DNA of 5,727 nt, taken from contig JAHWIT010000115.1 in NCBI GenBank assembly GCA_019322455.1, positions 1 through 5,727 of the forward strand, read 5' to 3'. The notes below the pieces were generated by a model. That model searched no databases and was not told the origin of the DNA. It was given only the letters and a program-made list of their open reading frames with translations. Source of the DNA: Candidatus Woesearchaeota archaeon. Its GTDB lineage: Archaea > Nanobdellota > Nanobdellia > Woesearchaeales > WJKL01. Shown in pieces: positions 1 to 5,727 of the stretch (position 1 is the first letter of the stretch; every line of letters starts with the position of its first letter). Both the position numbers and the translations under genes were made by a program.

Positions 1-426
1 AATCCTTATGCACTTCCTGGTATACCAGAGATATTTATAGATATGTATAAAGTTTTTTCAATTGATTTTGAAAATCATCGTTATGTAGAAAGGGTAAAAG
101 AAAACTTTTCTAGTTGGACAAAGAAATTTGGAGATTTTATTAAAGACAGCTTGAGAAAAAGTTCTTCAAATTTGGATGCTTATGAGTACTTGATAGAAAA
201 AGAAAAGCATGATCCTGTACATACAAAAGCAAATGAGATGAAATTAAAAAGATATAAGGATCAATTACTTGAAGCTTATAGGGAATATGTACCTATTCGG
301 GAAAGTTGTTTTGAGTTCTTTGGCGGAAGAGACGCTTATGAAGAGTATATCAATAATCAACTGCCGTCAATAAAAAAAGCTCGGGAAGATCTATTTGTTG
401 AGAGGAAGGAGCAAGATGGTAGATGA
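1..426 (+). CDS. C-terminal part of an unrecognised helical protein (5' truncated)
   Basis: The reading frame is open from base 1, so the gene starts upstream and 141 codons are visible. The first Met (base 43) has no convincing ribosome binding site before it, and the 14 codons upstream (NPYALPGIPEIFID) look like ordinary protein, so Met43 is probably internal. The visible part is soluble, charged and mainly helical, with aromatic residues scattered through it (a YVPIRESCFEFFGG stretch near the end). I see no signal peptide, membrane segment or catalytic motif and do not recognise the family. Codon use differs mildly from the genes downstream: CGG occurs twice and CCG, GGC and GAC appear near the end, while the later genes use almost only AGA/AGG for Arg. 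The TGA stop lies 11 bases inside the next gene, which suggests co-transcription and translational coupling. The gene is very probably real; its function is unknown. Confidence 0.8.
   Translation, partial: NPYALPGIPEIFIDMYKVFSIDFENHRYVERVKENFSSWTKKFGDFIKDSLRKSSSNLDAYEYLIEKEKHDPVHTKANEMKLKRYKDQLLEAYREYVPIRESCFEFFGGRDAYEEYINNQLPSIKKAREDLFVERKEQDGR
406..411 (+). promoter_or_regulatory. Ribosome binding site of the second gene
   Basis: AAGGAG lies 4 bases before the ATG at 416, with a second GAGG just upstream at 402-405. Both sit inside the last codons of the preceding gene. This site favours ATG 416 over the in-frame TTG codons at 395 and 398, which lie upstream of it. Confidence 0.7.
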
Positions 427-2089
427 AAGCAGCAATAGTGAAGGTATTGAAGAAAGAATTAGTAACTTATTAGAGAATGTAAAAAATACCTTTAATGAGC
501 ATGAGATAGATACATATAAACTTGCTTTTGATTATACTAAAAAAAAGGCAAAAGAGGATGCTGCTCAACTCTTTAATTCTGTTATTAAAGATTCAGGGAT
601 TAGATTTTATGCTCCTATTATACTGCCTGACAAAAAACCTATTGATGGAGAGGCTGGTGTAAAATATATGATTTTAGATGAATTATTGAATAGTTTTGAA
701 GACTCTGAAAAATTGGAATTGTTTAAAGGAATCATGAAAGAGGGTGAACTTAATTCAGAAGAATTTGATTTTGTTAATTCAAAATTTATTGATTATGCTA
801 AAGAAATAGATATAGATGATGCAATTAATTTCAACAGAGAATCTCTAAAACAAGACCTTAAAAAAAATAAAAGATATAGAAAACATTTTATTAAAGCTGT
901 GTTGGAAAAGGATAGAACAAAGATTTATACTGAATTAAGTAGAGTAGGTATTGATCCTATTGATAATTTAGAAGAATTATTTCTTGAAGATATGAAATAT
1001 GCTACTAGCGTTAAAACAATGGAATTAATGTTAAATGATTTTTTAAAAGAGATTGAAAATAATGCAGATAGATATTATGAATTTGGTAAAAGGATAATAA
1101 AACTTGAAAAAGAATCTTTAGAAGATTTTTATTCTGATGAAGATAGAAGAACATATTCTATTTCATTATTAGGAACTGCTGCTGAAGGTTTTAAAAAGGC
1201 AATTGGATTGGATCCAGAAAATATTTCTTATTATGATGAACTTGTAGAAACTTTGCGAGATTTAAGTGCGTTAGATTCTGGTGCGAAATTAGAATTAAGG
1301 TATTGGCATAAGAAAAGTACACAAGCACGTATAAAAGAGATTGCAAAACCTATTCCAGATATGGATAAATATAGGATTATGGTTGAAGAGATTGAAGATG
1401 AAAGAAAGGAAAGAGGAGCTTTTGGAAAATTATGGAGAAGATTGACTCATAAAAAACCAAAGTTTGAGGAGATTACAAAACCTTATGGATTTGAAAGATT
1501 TGAAGAGGAATATGATAGAAAAAGTGTAGATGATATCTTGGAAGGAATTTCTGTGATGCCAGAGGTTTTGAAAAGAATGAGTTCTAAAGAGAGATGGAGA
1601 ACATTAGACAGATATGCAAGAAGGCATGGATTGACAGAATATCTAAATAGAATAAGAGAAATTAAGAAAGTTCTAGTTGCAGAACCTTCTGAGTATTTTG
1701 AGGATGAGACAGGATCAAGAGTACTAGAAATTCCTTTAATATATGATAGTGTTAAAGAAAATTTGAATAATCCTTTAGAATATGAGGTAACTTTACCAAA
1801 CAATCTAAAAGTTATGCTAAGAGGGTGGGCGCAACTTAAAAAATATATTGAAGAAAATAAAGCACCTAAATATCTTAAACAAGAATTTGATAATCTAACT
1901 GCTTCTATTAAAAAAAGAGAACAAGAAGATCTTACTGCAATGCAAACATTTATTGATACTTATAAAGATCATGACACAGCAATAAAACAAGGTATTTCTC
2001 CAGAAGATATTGATAAAAGAACAGACGATTATAAAGATATTAGAGAGCTTTGGAGTTTCTTTGATAAATTAACTAAGGAGGAAAAATAA
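416..2089 (+). CDS. Hypothetical charged helical protein with a TPR-like hairpin, 557 aa
   Basis: I chose ATG 416 because AAGGAG precedes it. The protein is hydrophilic, has no signal peptide or membrane segment, and should be cytoplasmic. It is almost entirely helix-forming. Around residues 243-285 there is one hairpin that reads like a TPR unit (AAEGFKKAIGLDPENISYYD), with the typical Ala/Gly small residues and the LDPEN turn. Residues about 329-350 form a basic, amphipathic stretch containing GKLWRRLTHKKPKF, which could contact nucleic acid, membrane lipid or an acidic partner. A later segment (about residues 435-480) has more beta-like character (RVLEIPLIYD, YEVTLPNNLKVML). I do not recognise the family. 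The gene overlaps the preceding one by 11 bases and the next one by a single base (TAATG), so it is a tightly coupled operon member. It does not carry the N-terminal peptide shared by the two genes after it. A helical adaptor role is only an inference. Confidence 0.85.
   Translation: MVDESSNSEGIEERISNLLENVKNTFNEHEIDTYKLAFDYTKKKAKEDAAQLFNSVIKDSGIRFYAPIILPDKKPIDGEAGVKYMILDELLNSFEDSEKLELFKGIMKEGELNSEEFDFVNSKFIDYAKEIDIDDAINFNRESLKQDLKKNKRYRKHFIKAVLEKDRTKIYTELSRVGIDPIDNLEELFLEDMKYATSVKTMELMLNDFLKEIENNADRYYEFGKRIIKLEKESLEDFYSDEDRRTYSISLLGTAAEGFKKAIGLDPENISYYDELVETLRDLSALDSGAKLELRYWHKKSTQARIKEIAKPIPDMDKYRIMVEEIEDERKERGAFGKLWRRLTHKKPKFEEITKPYGFERFEEEYDRKSVDDILEGISVMPEVLKRMSSKERWRTLDRYARRHGLTEYLNRIREIKKVLVAEPSEYFEDETGSRVLEIPLIYDSVKENLNNPLEYEVTLPNNLKVMLRGWAQLKKYIEENKAPKYLKQEFDNLTASIKKREQEDLTAMQTFIDTYKDHDTAIKQGISPEDIDKRTDDYKDIRELWSFFDKLTKEEK
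2075..2081 (+). promoter_or_regulatory. Strong Shine-Dalgarno of the TPR gene
   Basis: AAGGAGG lies 7 bases before ATG 2089 and inside the last codons of the upstream gene, whose TAA overlaps the ATG as TAATG. It is the strongest ribosome binding site in the window and fixes the start of the TPR protein. The following gene, with almost the same first 60 bases, has no equivalent site. Confidence 0.8.
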
Positions 2090-2149
2090 TGTCAGATGCA
2101 GATGAACTTTTAAGAAAATTGAATGAATTTAAGCCTCGTTCAGATAGAG
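2089..2149 (+). repeat. Copy 1 of the 61-bp repeat encoding the shared N-terminal peptide
   Basis: Matches 4832-4892 at 59 of 61 bases, starting exactly at the ATG. The two differences, at 2122 and 2126, both change the protein (Asn12 to Asp, Glu13 to Ala). Similarity does not continue upstream apart from a short AATAA. It encodes an amphipathic helix (Leu7, Leu8, Leu11 and Phe14 on one face) and a KPRSDR linker. Confidence 0.93.
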
Positions 2150-4830
2150 AAAAGGAAATTAGAAAATTAGAAAATGATGTTAATGAATATGAAAGAAATG
2201 TATTAGAATTAACAAAACATTTAATGGAATTATCAAAGTCAGGTATTGGGAAAAAAGGAAAAATAGAGGCTTGTGAAAAGGCTATTTCTTCTTTAAGTGA
2301 TTGTCTTAAAAAAAGAGCAAACTTTTCTGTTTATAATGAGCTTAAAGGGGCTTTAATATCATTAAAAATAGAACACAAAGATCATCCATTAATTGGATTA
2401 GCTATGCAAGATTTAGAGAATTTAGTTGAAGGAAGAAAGGATGTTGAAGATTATCTTGGATTTGGCTGCTTATTAGCAGAATTAGGTAATGAAATAGAAA
2501 AGGAGATGGCGTCATTAGTAGCAGACTTAGTTCAAAAAAGAGAATTAGCAAAATCAGAACATCAAAAAGAAAAAGAAAAAGCTGCAGATTCAGCTTTATC
2601 ATCAGCAATAGATAAAATAGAAAGAGAAGGATTACAATTTTATGAAAGGGCAAATAGTTATCTAGAAAAGGCAGTAGAAAAAAGAGGAGATTGGTATGAT
2701 CATCGTTCTCTTGGATTGAATTTAATAAAACTTGGTGGTTATAAACAAGGAGAGGAAAGGGTTGCATTATATGAAAGAGCAATTCAACATTTTGAAGAAA
2801 CTATTAAAACCAAAAGTGATGATTATGAATATTCTAAGATTCAAGATATATTATTAAATCTGGATAAAGAACAGAATGGCAATTATCAATTTAAAAAAAC
2901 AGTTCAAGAATTAGAAGTTATAGTTAAGAAAAAAGATAATGAAGAGGATTATTATCTTTTTGGTGTAATTACAGCAGGACTTGGTGATGCAAAAAAAGGA
3001 AATGAAAGAATAAAATTGTATGAAACTGCAATTAATAATTTAAAAGAGGGTGTTAAGAAGAAAGAAAATTCACTTTGCTTTCCTGAGCTTAAGGATATAT
3101 TAGTAAAGTTGAATAAAGAACAAAAAGATAACCAGTTATATAAAACAGTAATTAAGGAATTAGAGGGAAAGGTTAATGAAAGGAATAACAAAGATGATTA
3201 TTTTTGGTTTGCATTAATTTTAGAAAGAGTAGGTTTGCTTGAAAAATCAGTTATTTATTCAGAAAAATCAGTTAATATAAAAAGAGAAGGGCCTAATTGT
3301 TATGTACTCGGAATAGCTTTATCAAAATTAGGAGATACAAAACAAAGTGATGATGAAGAAATAAAATTTTATGAAAAAGCAATTTCTTATTTAGAAGAAT
3401 CAGTTAGAAAGAGCAATACAGAAAGTTGTAGATTTTGGCTTGGAGAAACTTTATTAAAACTTGGTAATGTAAAGGAAGGACAAGAAAGAATAGAGTTGTA
3501 TAAAAGAGCTATTCCTCATTTAGAAGAAGCTGTTAATAGAAGAGGAAGTACAGCTGATCATTTTTCTTTTGGAGCAGTTTTATCTAATCTTGGAGATGAA
3601 AAAGAAGGCAAAGAAAGAATAGAGTTGTATAAAAGAGCTATTCCTCATTTAGAAGAAGCTGTTAATAGAAGAGAAAATCCAGCTGATTATGATTGGCTTG
3701 GAAAAATTTTATCAAGATTAGGAGATGAAATAGAAGAGAGTAAAGAAAGAATAGAGTATTATAAAAAAGCAGTTTTATGTTTAGAAAATGCAAAAGATTA
3801 TAGTTTGCTTGATCAAACAAGATCAAAATTAGAAGAAGTAAAGACTAAATATAATCGTGAAAGTGAATTAAGAAAGAAAGTAGATAAATTCTGGGAAAAG
3901 GAAGAAGCACTTCCTTATTTAGAAGAATTGGTTAAAGTAAATGGAAGTGCAGAGAATCATCGTTTGTATGGAATAAATTTATGGGTTCTTGGCAAGAATG
4001 AAGAGGCAATTCCTCATTTTAGAATTGCTGTTGAAAAAAGAGGATTTAGAGATGATTACTATATTCTTGGAGATACTTTTCTTTCATTAGGCAATTCAAA
4101 AGCAGAAGAAGAAGAACAGTTGCAAGCATATGAAAATGCTGTTAAAATTTTTGAGGTTCTTCTTGAAAAGAAAGATAATAGAGGAAGATTTGGCCTTGCA
4201 AAAACTTGGCTTAAAATTGGAGATTTGAAAAAGGGAAAAGAAAAATTTGAATGTTATAAAAAGGCTTATTTTAATCTTATTGAAGATTATAAAGAAGGAA
4301 TATGTATTGGCAGTCATTTAATAGGAAAAACTGAATCAGCATTAGAAAATTATCTTGAGAATGAAGGAGAAGAAGATGATTTTTATTGGATGGGAATGAA
4401 TTTTCTTAGATCTGCAGAAATCGAAAAACAAAAAAAGAATCTAAATGAAGTTAAGAAATATCTTAAAAAATCTCTTCCTTATTTAGAAAAGGCTGTTGAG
4501 ATGAGAGGAAATGCAGAAGATCATTTTGGTCTTGCAATGAATTTAGTAAATCCTAGATGGAAAAGATTAAGTAGAAAAGAATATTATGAAAAAGCTGTTT
4601 CTCATTTAAAATTAGCTACTGAGATGGATGGAAAGGCAGAATATTATCATAATCTTGGAACAACGTTAGTTGAATTGGGGGTATTTAAAAAAGAAAAAGA
4701 AGCAATCCAATGCTACAGTGATGCTGTTAGTTCTTTTGAAAAAGAAGCTGCACAAAATCCACAATTTGATCAAAGTTTTTTAGATGATGCAAGAAAAAAA
4801 TTAGAGGAAGCCAGAGGTATGAGTCAATAA
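2089..4830 (+). CDS. TPR-type helical-repeat scaffold protein, 913 aa
   Basis: The start is set by AAGGAGG and by the matching N-terminus of the next gene. Residues 1-20 are the shared peptide (MSDADELLRKL, NE, FKPRSDR). A short charged helical region follows, then helix-pair repeats fill nearly all the rest to about residue 905. By hand alignment I count about 19 units of the form Y-x2-A-hydrophobic-x2-LE-x-AV-x2-R, then DY-x2-LG-x2-L-x2-LGD. These are TPR features (LG, the small residue in YxxA, helix A and B lengths). Some units have the usual 33-34 residues (from about 621), while others are extended to 42-43 by a polar KEGKERIE-type insert. Residues about 143-183 are a Lys/Glu/Ala-rich helical spacer. 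The unit near 555-590 is shortened. There is no enzyme motif, signal peptide or membrane segment. TPR solenoids bind peptides or proteins, so a cytoplasmic scaffold or adaptor is likely; its partner is unknown. It lies in an operon, overlapping the upstream gene by 1 base and ending 1 base before the next ATG. Confidence 0.92.
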   Translation: MSDADELLRKLNEFKPRSDREKEIRKLENDVNEYERNVLELTKHLMELSKSGIGKKGKIEACEKAISSLSDCLKKRANFSVYNELKGALISLKIEHKDHPLIGLAMQDLENLVEGRKDVEDYLGFGCLLAELGNEIEKEMASLVADLVQKRELAKSEHQKEKEKAADSALSSAIDKIEREGLQFYERANSYLEKAVEKRGDWYDHRSLGLNLIKLGGYKQGEERVALYERAIQHFEETIKTKSDDYEYSKIQDILLNLDKEQNGNYQFKKTVQELEVIVKKKDNEEDYYLFGVITAGLGDAKKGNERIKLYETAINNLKEGVKKKENSLCFPELKDILVKLNKEQKDNQLYKTVIKELEGKVNERNNKDDYFWFALILERVGLLEKSVIYSEKSVNIKREGPNCYVLGIALSKLGDTKQSDDEEIKFYEKAISYLEESVRKSNTESCRFWLGETLLKLGNVKEGQERIELYKRAIPHLEEAVNRRGSTADHFSFGAVLSNLGDEKEGKERIELYKRAIPHLEEAVNRRENPADYDWLGKILSRLGDEIEESKERIEYYKKAVLCLENAKDYSLLDQTRSKLEEVKTKYNRESELRKKVDKFWEKEEALPYLEELVKVNGSAENHRLYGINLWVLGKNEEAIPHFRIAVEKRGFRDDYYILGDTFLSLGNSKAEEEEQLQAYENAVKIFEVLLEKKDNRGRFGLAKTWLKIGDLKKGKEKFECYKKAYFNLIEDYKEGICIGSHLIGKTESALENYLENEGEEDDFYWMGMNFLRSAEIEKQKKNLNEVKKYLKKSLPYLEKAVEMRGNAEDHFGLAMNLVNPRWKRLSRKEYYEKAVSHLKLATEMDGKAEYYHNLGTTLVELGVFKKEKEAIQCYSDAVSSFEKEAAQNPQFDQSFLDDARKKLEEARGMSQ
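2263..3237 (+). repeat. Composite 83-residue super-repeats inside the TPR protein
   Basis: Two alternating unit types form a larger period. One is of the form ERI-x-LYE-x-AI. The other carries LKDIL-x-KL-x-KEQKDN, then a helix (x-ELE-x2-V-x2-R) and DYY-x-FG. The second type begins at 2335, 2833 and 3082 (NELKGAL, SKIQDIL, PELKDIL). The spacing is 249 bases (83 residues) for the last two and exactly 498 (twice 249) for the first two. Copies are well diverged at DNA level, so these are old duplications. The middle slot is filled by the charged spacer plus an ordinary TPR unit. Confidence 0.65.
3482..3673 (+). repeat. Recent TPR-unit duplication: 63-bp exact repeat, 129-bp period
   Basis: Bases 3482-3544 and 3611-3673 are identical over 63 bases, 129 bases (43 codons) apart and in frame. 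Each encodes ERIELYKRAIPHLEEAVNRR. The remaining 66 bases of the unit are diverged (helix A of the following repeat), so identity is confined to helix B and its lead-in. This indicates a recent unit duplication or gene conversion within the TPR array. Confidence 0.9.
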
Positions 4831-4831
4831 A

Positions 4832-4892
4832 ATGTCAGATGCAGATGAACTTTTAAGAAAATTGGATGCATTTAAGCCTCGTTCAGATAGAG
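4832..4892 (+). repeat. Copy 2 of the 61-bp repeat encoding the shared N-terminal peptide
   Basis: 59 of 61 bases match 2089-2149 (offset 2743). Differences are G at 4865 and C at 4869. Similarity ends just after the AGATAGAG that encodes the last residues of the peptide, where the coiled-coil body begins. Confidence 0.93.
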
Positions 4893-5727
4893 GAGAGAAT
4901 AAAACAGATGCTTCTGCATTAAAAACAATTAGAAAAGAAAAAGATGAATTAACAGCAGAATTGGCAAAAAAGGAAGCAGAATATAGGGCAAAAGAAGATG
5001 GATATAAACAAGAAATAGGTAATTTAAAAATAGAAGCTCAGATAGCTCATGAGATTAAGGAAGAAGTAGAAAACGTTGCAGAATTAGAAGAAAAATTACA
5101 AACACAAAGAGAGGTTATAGAAGCTGCACAAAAGGGATTAGCAGAAACAGAAGCAGAAAGAAATGAATTATCAACAAGACTAGCAAAAGGAGATGATGAA
5201 ATAAAGCAGATAAAAAATCAATTTGCTCTAAAAGAACTACTTTTGAAAGAACTTCTAGATGAAGATAAGGTAAGAAAGGAAACTAAAGAATCTTATGAGA
5301 AACAGAAAAAAGAACTAGAAGGAGCTAAAGGAGAAATTGCTATCTTAAGACAAGAAAGAGATTCATTAGCTGTAGAAGCTACAATAGCTAGAGAATTAAA
5401 AGGTGAAATAGAAAAAGCTTCAATGCTAGAAGAAAAACTGCAGACTCAAAGAGAGGTTATTGAAGCAGCACAAAAAGGATTAGCAGAATTAGAAGCAGAA
5501 AGAAATGATTATTCAAAAGGATTAAAAGAACAAGAAAAAAGAACTGAAGAATTAGAAGAAAAACTGCAGACTCAAAGAGAGGTTATTGAAGCAGCACAAA
5601 AGGGATTAGCAGAATTAAAGCAAGAAAGAGATGATTATTCAAAAGGATTAAAAGAACAAGAAAAAAGAACTGAAGAATTAGAAGAAAAACTGCAGACTCA
5701 AAGAGAGGTTATTGAAGCAGCACAAAA
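4832..5727 (+). CDS. Long coiled-coil repeat protein sharing its N-terminus with the TPR protein (3' truncated)
   Basis: The frame is open from ATG 4832 to the window end (298 codons plus 2 bases, no stop), so the gene continues to the right. The start is fixed by its first 20 residues (MSDADELLRKL, DA, FKPRSDR), almost identical to those of the preceding gene. After a short polar linker (about residues 21-33) everything is Glu/Lys/Ala/Gln/Leu-rich helix without proline, typical of a coiled-coil rod. Residues 203-298 are a 42-residue tandem repeat containing LQTQREVIEAAQKGLAE; an older copy lies at 89-105. In the 42-residue unit, heptad positions a are Leu, Ile, Leu, Arg, Leu, Thr and positions d are Gln, Ala, Leu, Tyr, Gln, Leu, so the register is kept from copy to copy. 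There is no signal peptide or membrane segment in the visible part. The ATG lies 1 base after the previous stop, with only a weak ribosome binding site (GAG at 4821-4823, AGAGG at 4813-4817), so translation is probably coupled. A structural or filament-forming role is an inference; SMC-like or myosin-like resemblance would be compositional only. Confidence 0.9.
   Translation, partial: MSDADELLRKLDAFKPRSDRGENKTDASALKTIRKEKDELTAELAKKEAEYRAKEDGYKQEIGNLKIEAQIAHEIKEEVENVAELEEKLQTQREVIEAAQKGLAETEAERNELSTRLAKGDDEIKQIKNQFALKELLLKELLDEDKVRKETKESYEKQKKELEGAKGEIAILRQERDSLAVEATIARELKGEIEKASMLEEKLQTQREVIEAAQKGLAELEAERNDYSKGLKEQEKRTEELEEKLQTQREVIEAAQKGLAELKQERDDYSKGLKEQEKRTEELEEKLQTQREVIEAAQ
5033..5512 (+). 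repeat. Older 342-bp (114-residue) super-repeat in the coiled-coil gene
   Basis: Residues encoded at 5033-5170 align with those at 5375-5512. Both run EA-x-IA-x-E-x-K-x-E-x-E, then LEEKLQTQREVIEAAQKG, then LAE-x-EAERN. In the core, 17 residues (LQTQREVIEAAQKGLAE) are identical while several codons differ synonymously (for example TTA/CTG, CAA/CAG, ACA/ACT, ATA/ATT, GCT/GCA). The spacing of 114 residues is not a multiple of 7 or 42, so this duplication is separate from the 126-bp tandem array. Confidence 0.75.
5427..5727 (+). repeat. 126-bp tandem repeat array (42 residues, six heptads), cut by the window end
   Basis: The CTGCAGACTCAAAGAGAGGT motif recurs at 5438, 5564 and 5690, exactly 126 bases apart. 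The first two full units differ at 6 of 126 positions (one at 5476/5602, four in the GAAGCA/AAGCAA codon pair, and AAT/GAT at 5504/5630). Bases 5505-5601 and 5631-5727 are identical over 97 bases. The period of 42 codons preserves both reading frame and heptad register. About 2.4 copies are visible and the array continues beyond the window. Confidence 0.95.

Noticed and set aside
395..415. In-frame TTG start 7 codons before ATG 416
   Set aside because: It would deepen the overlap with the preceding gene, and the AAGGAG at 406-411 lies downstream of it, correctly placed for ATG 416.
539..547. A8-G run forming an A AAA AAG slippery heptamer in phase in the second gene
   Set aside because: Such runs are expected in a Lys-rich AT-rich gene. 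A -1 shift here meets a stop after about nine codons, and I see no supporting structure or conserved downstream frame.
1483..1803. Antisense open frame of 106 codons
   Set aside because: It lies wholly opposite a well-supported gene; its Ser/Leu/Phe-rich translation is what the complement of Lys/Glu-rich AT-rich codons gives. No ribosome binding site was seen.
2402..2782. Antisense open frame rich in Leu and Phe that looks like membrane segments
   Set aside because: The hydrophobic look comes from reading the complement of GAA/AAA-rich TPR codons; not a real membrane protein. The same applies to the antisense frames at 2952-3191 and 4096-4317.
2089..4892. 61-bp direct repeats as ends of a mobile element
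   Set aside because: No transposase, inverted ends or target duplication; the repeats coincide exactly with the start codons and coding peptide, so a shared protein module explains them better.
5427..5727. Possible CRISPR or other non-coding repeat array
   Set aside because: The 126-bp units are contiguous, in frame, without spacers, and keep the coiled-coil register, so they are coding repeats.
416..5727. Alternative genetic code with TGA read as an amino acid
   Set aside because: No in-frame TGA occurs in the three genes from 416 on, and glycine is encoded normally by GGA/GGT, so the standard code suffices.
4832..5727. SMC, Rad50 or myosin-like ATPase rod
   Set aside because: The visible N-terminus has no Walker A or other nucleotide-binding motif; any likeness would be due to coiled-coil composition. 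A head domain beyond the window cannot be excluded.

Overview
This is an AT-rich stretch (roughly 30% GC by eye) holding four genes on the + strand, packed end to end with no intergenic space. The encoded proteins are rich in Lys and Glu, and arginine is mostly AGA/AGG. Roughly 1,700 codons read through without an internal TGA, so the standard prokaryotic code fits. Shine-Dalgarno sequences precede two of the genes. This fits a low-GC bacterium or an archaeon; a small-genome candidate-phylum or DPANN lineage would be in keeping, but no taxonomic marker is present and I do not assign one.

Layout: (1) 1-426 is the 3' end of a gene entering from the left, function not recognised. (2) 416-2089 is a 557-residue, mostly helical, charged protein with one TPR-like hairpin and a basic patch, function not recognised. 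(3) 2089-4830 is a 913-residue TPR-type solenoid made of about 19 units. (4) 4832 to beyond 5727 is a long heptad coiled-coil protein that runs off the right edge; at least 298 codons are visible, with no stop.

The main discovery is that genes 3 and 4, whose bodies are unrelated in architecture (superhelical TPR scaffold versus rod-like coiled coil), begin with nearly the same 20 residues. The pattern is MSDADELLRKL, two variable residues, then FKPRSDR, matching at 59 of 61 bases starting exactly at the ATG. It looks like a portable N-terminal docking or localisation peptide: a short amphipathic helix followed by a polar linker.

Gene 4 then carries a 126-nt tandem repeat encoding 42 residues, exactly six heptads. 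The window stops at the very base where the next repeat copy would have to choose between two known variants. That suggests an assembly break inside a longer repeat array.

Taken together, the genes look like an operon for a multi-protein scaffold: a TPR adaptor, a rod of possibly variable length, and at least two upstream helical partners, all apparently cytoplasmic. This functional reading is inference. No enzyme motif, membrane segment, RNA gene, CRISPR array, mobile element, promoter or terminator was found.
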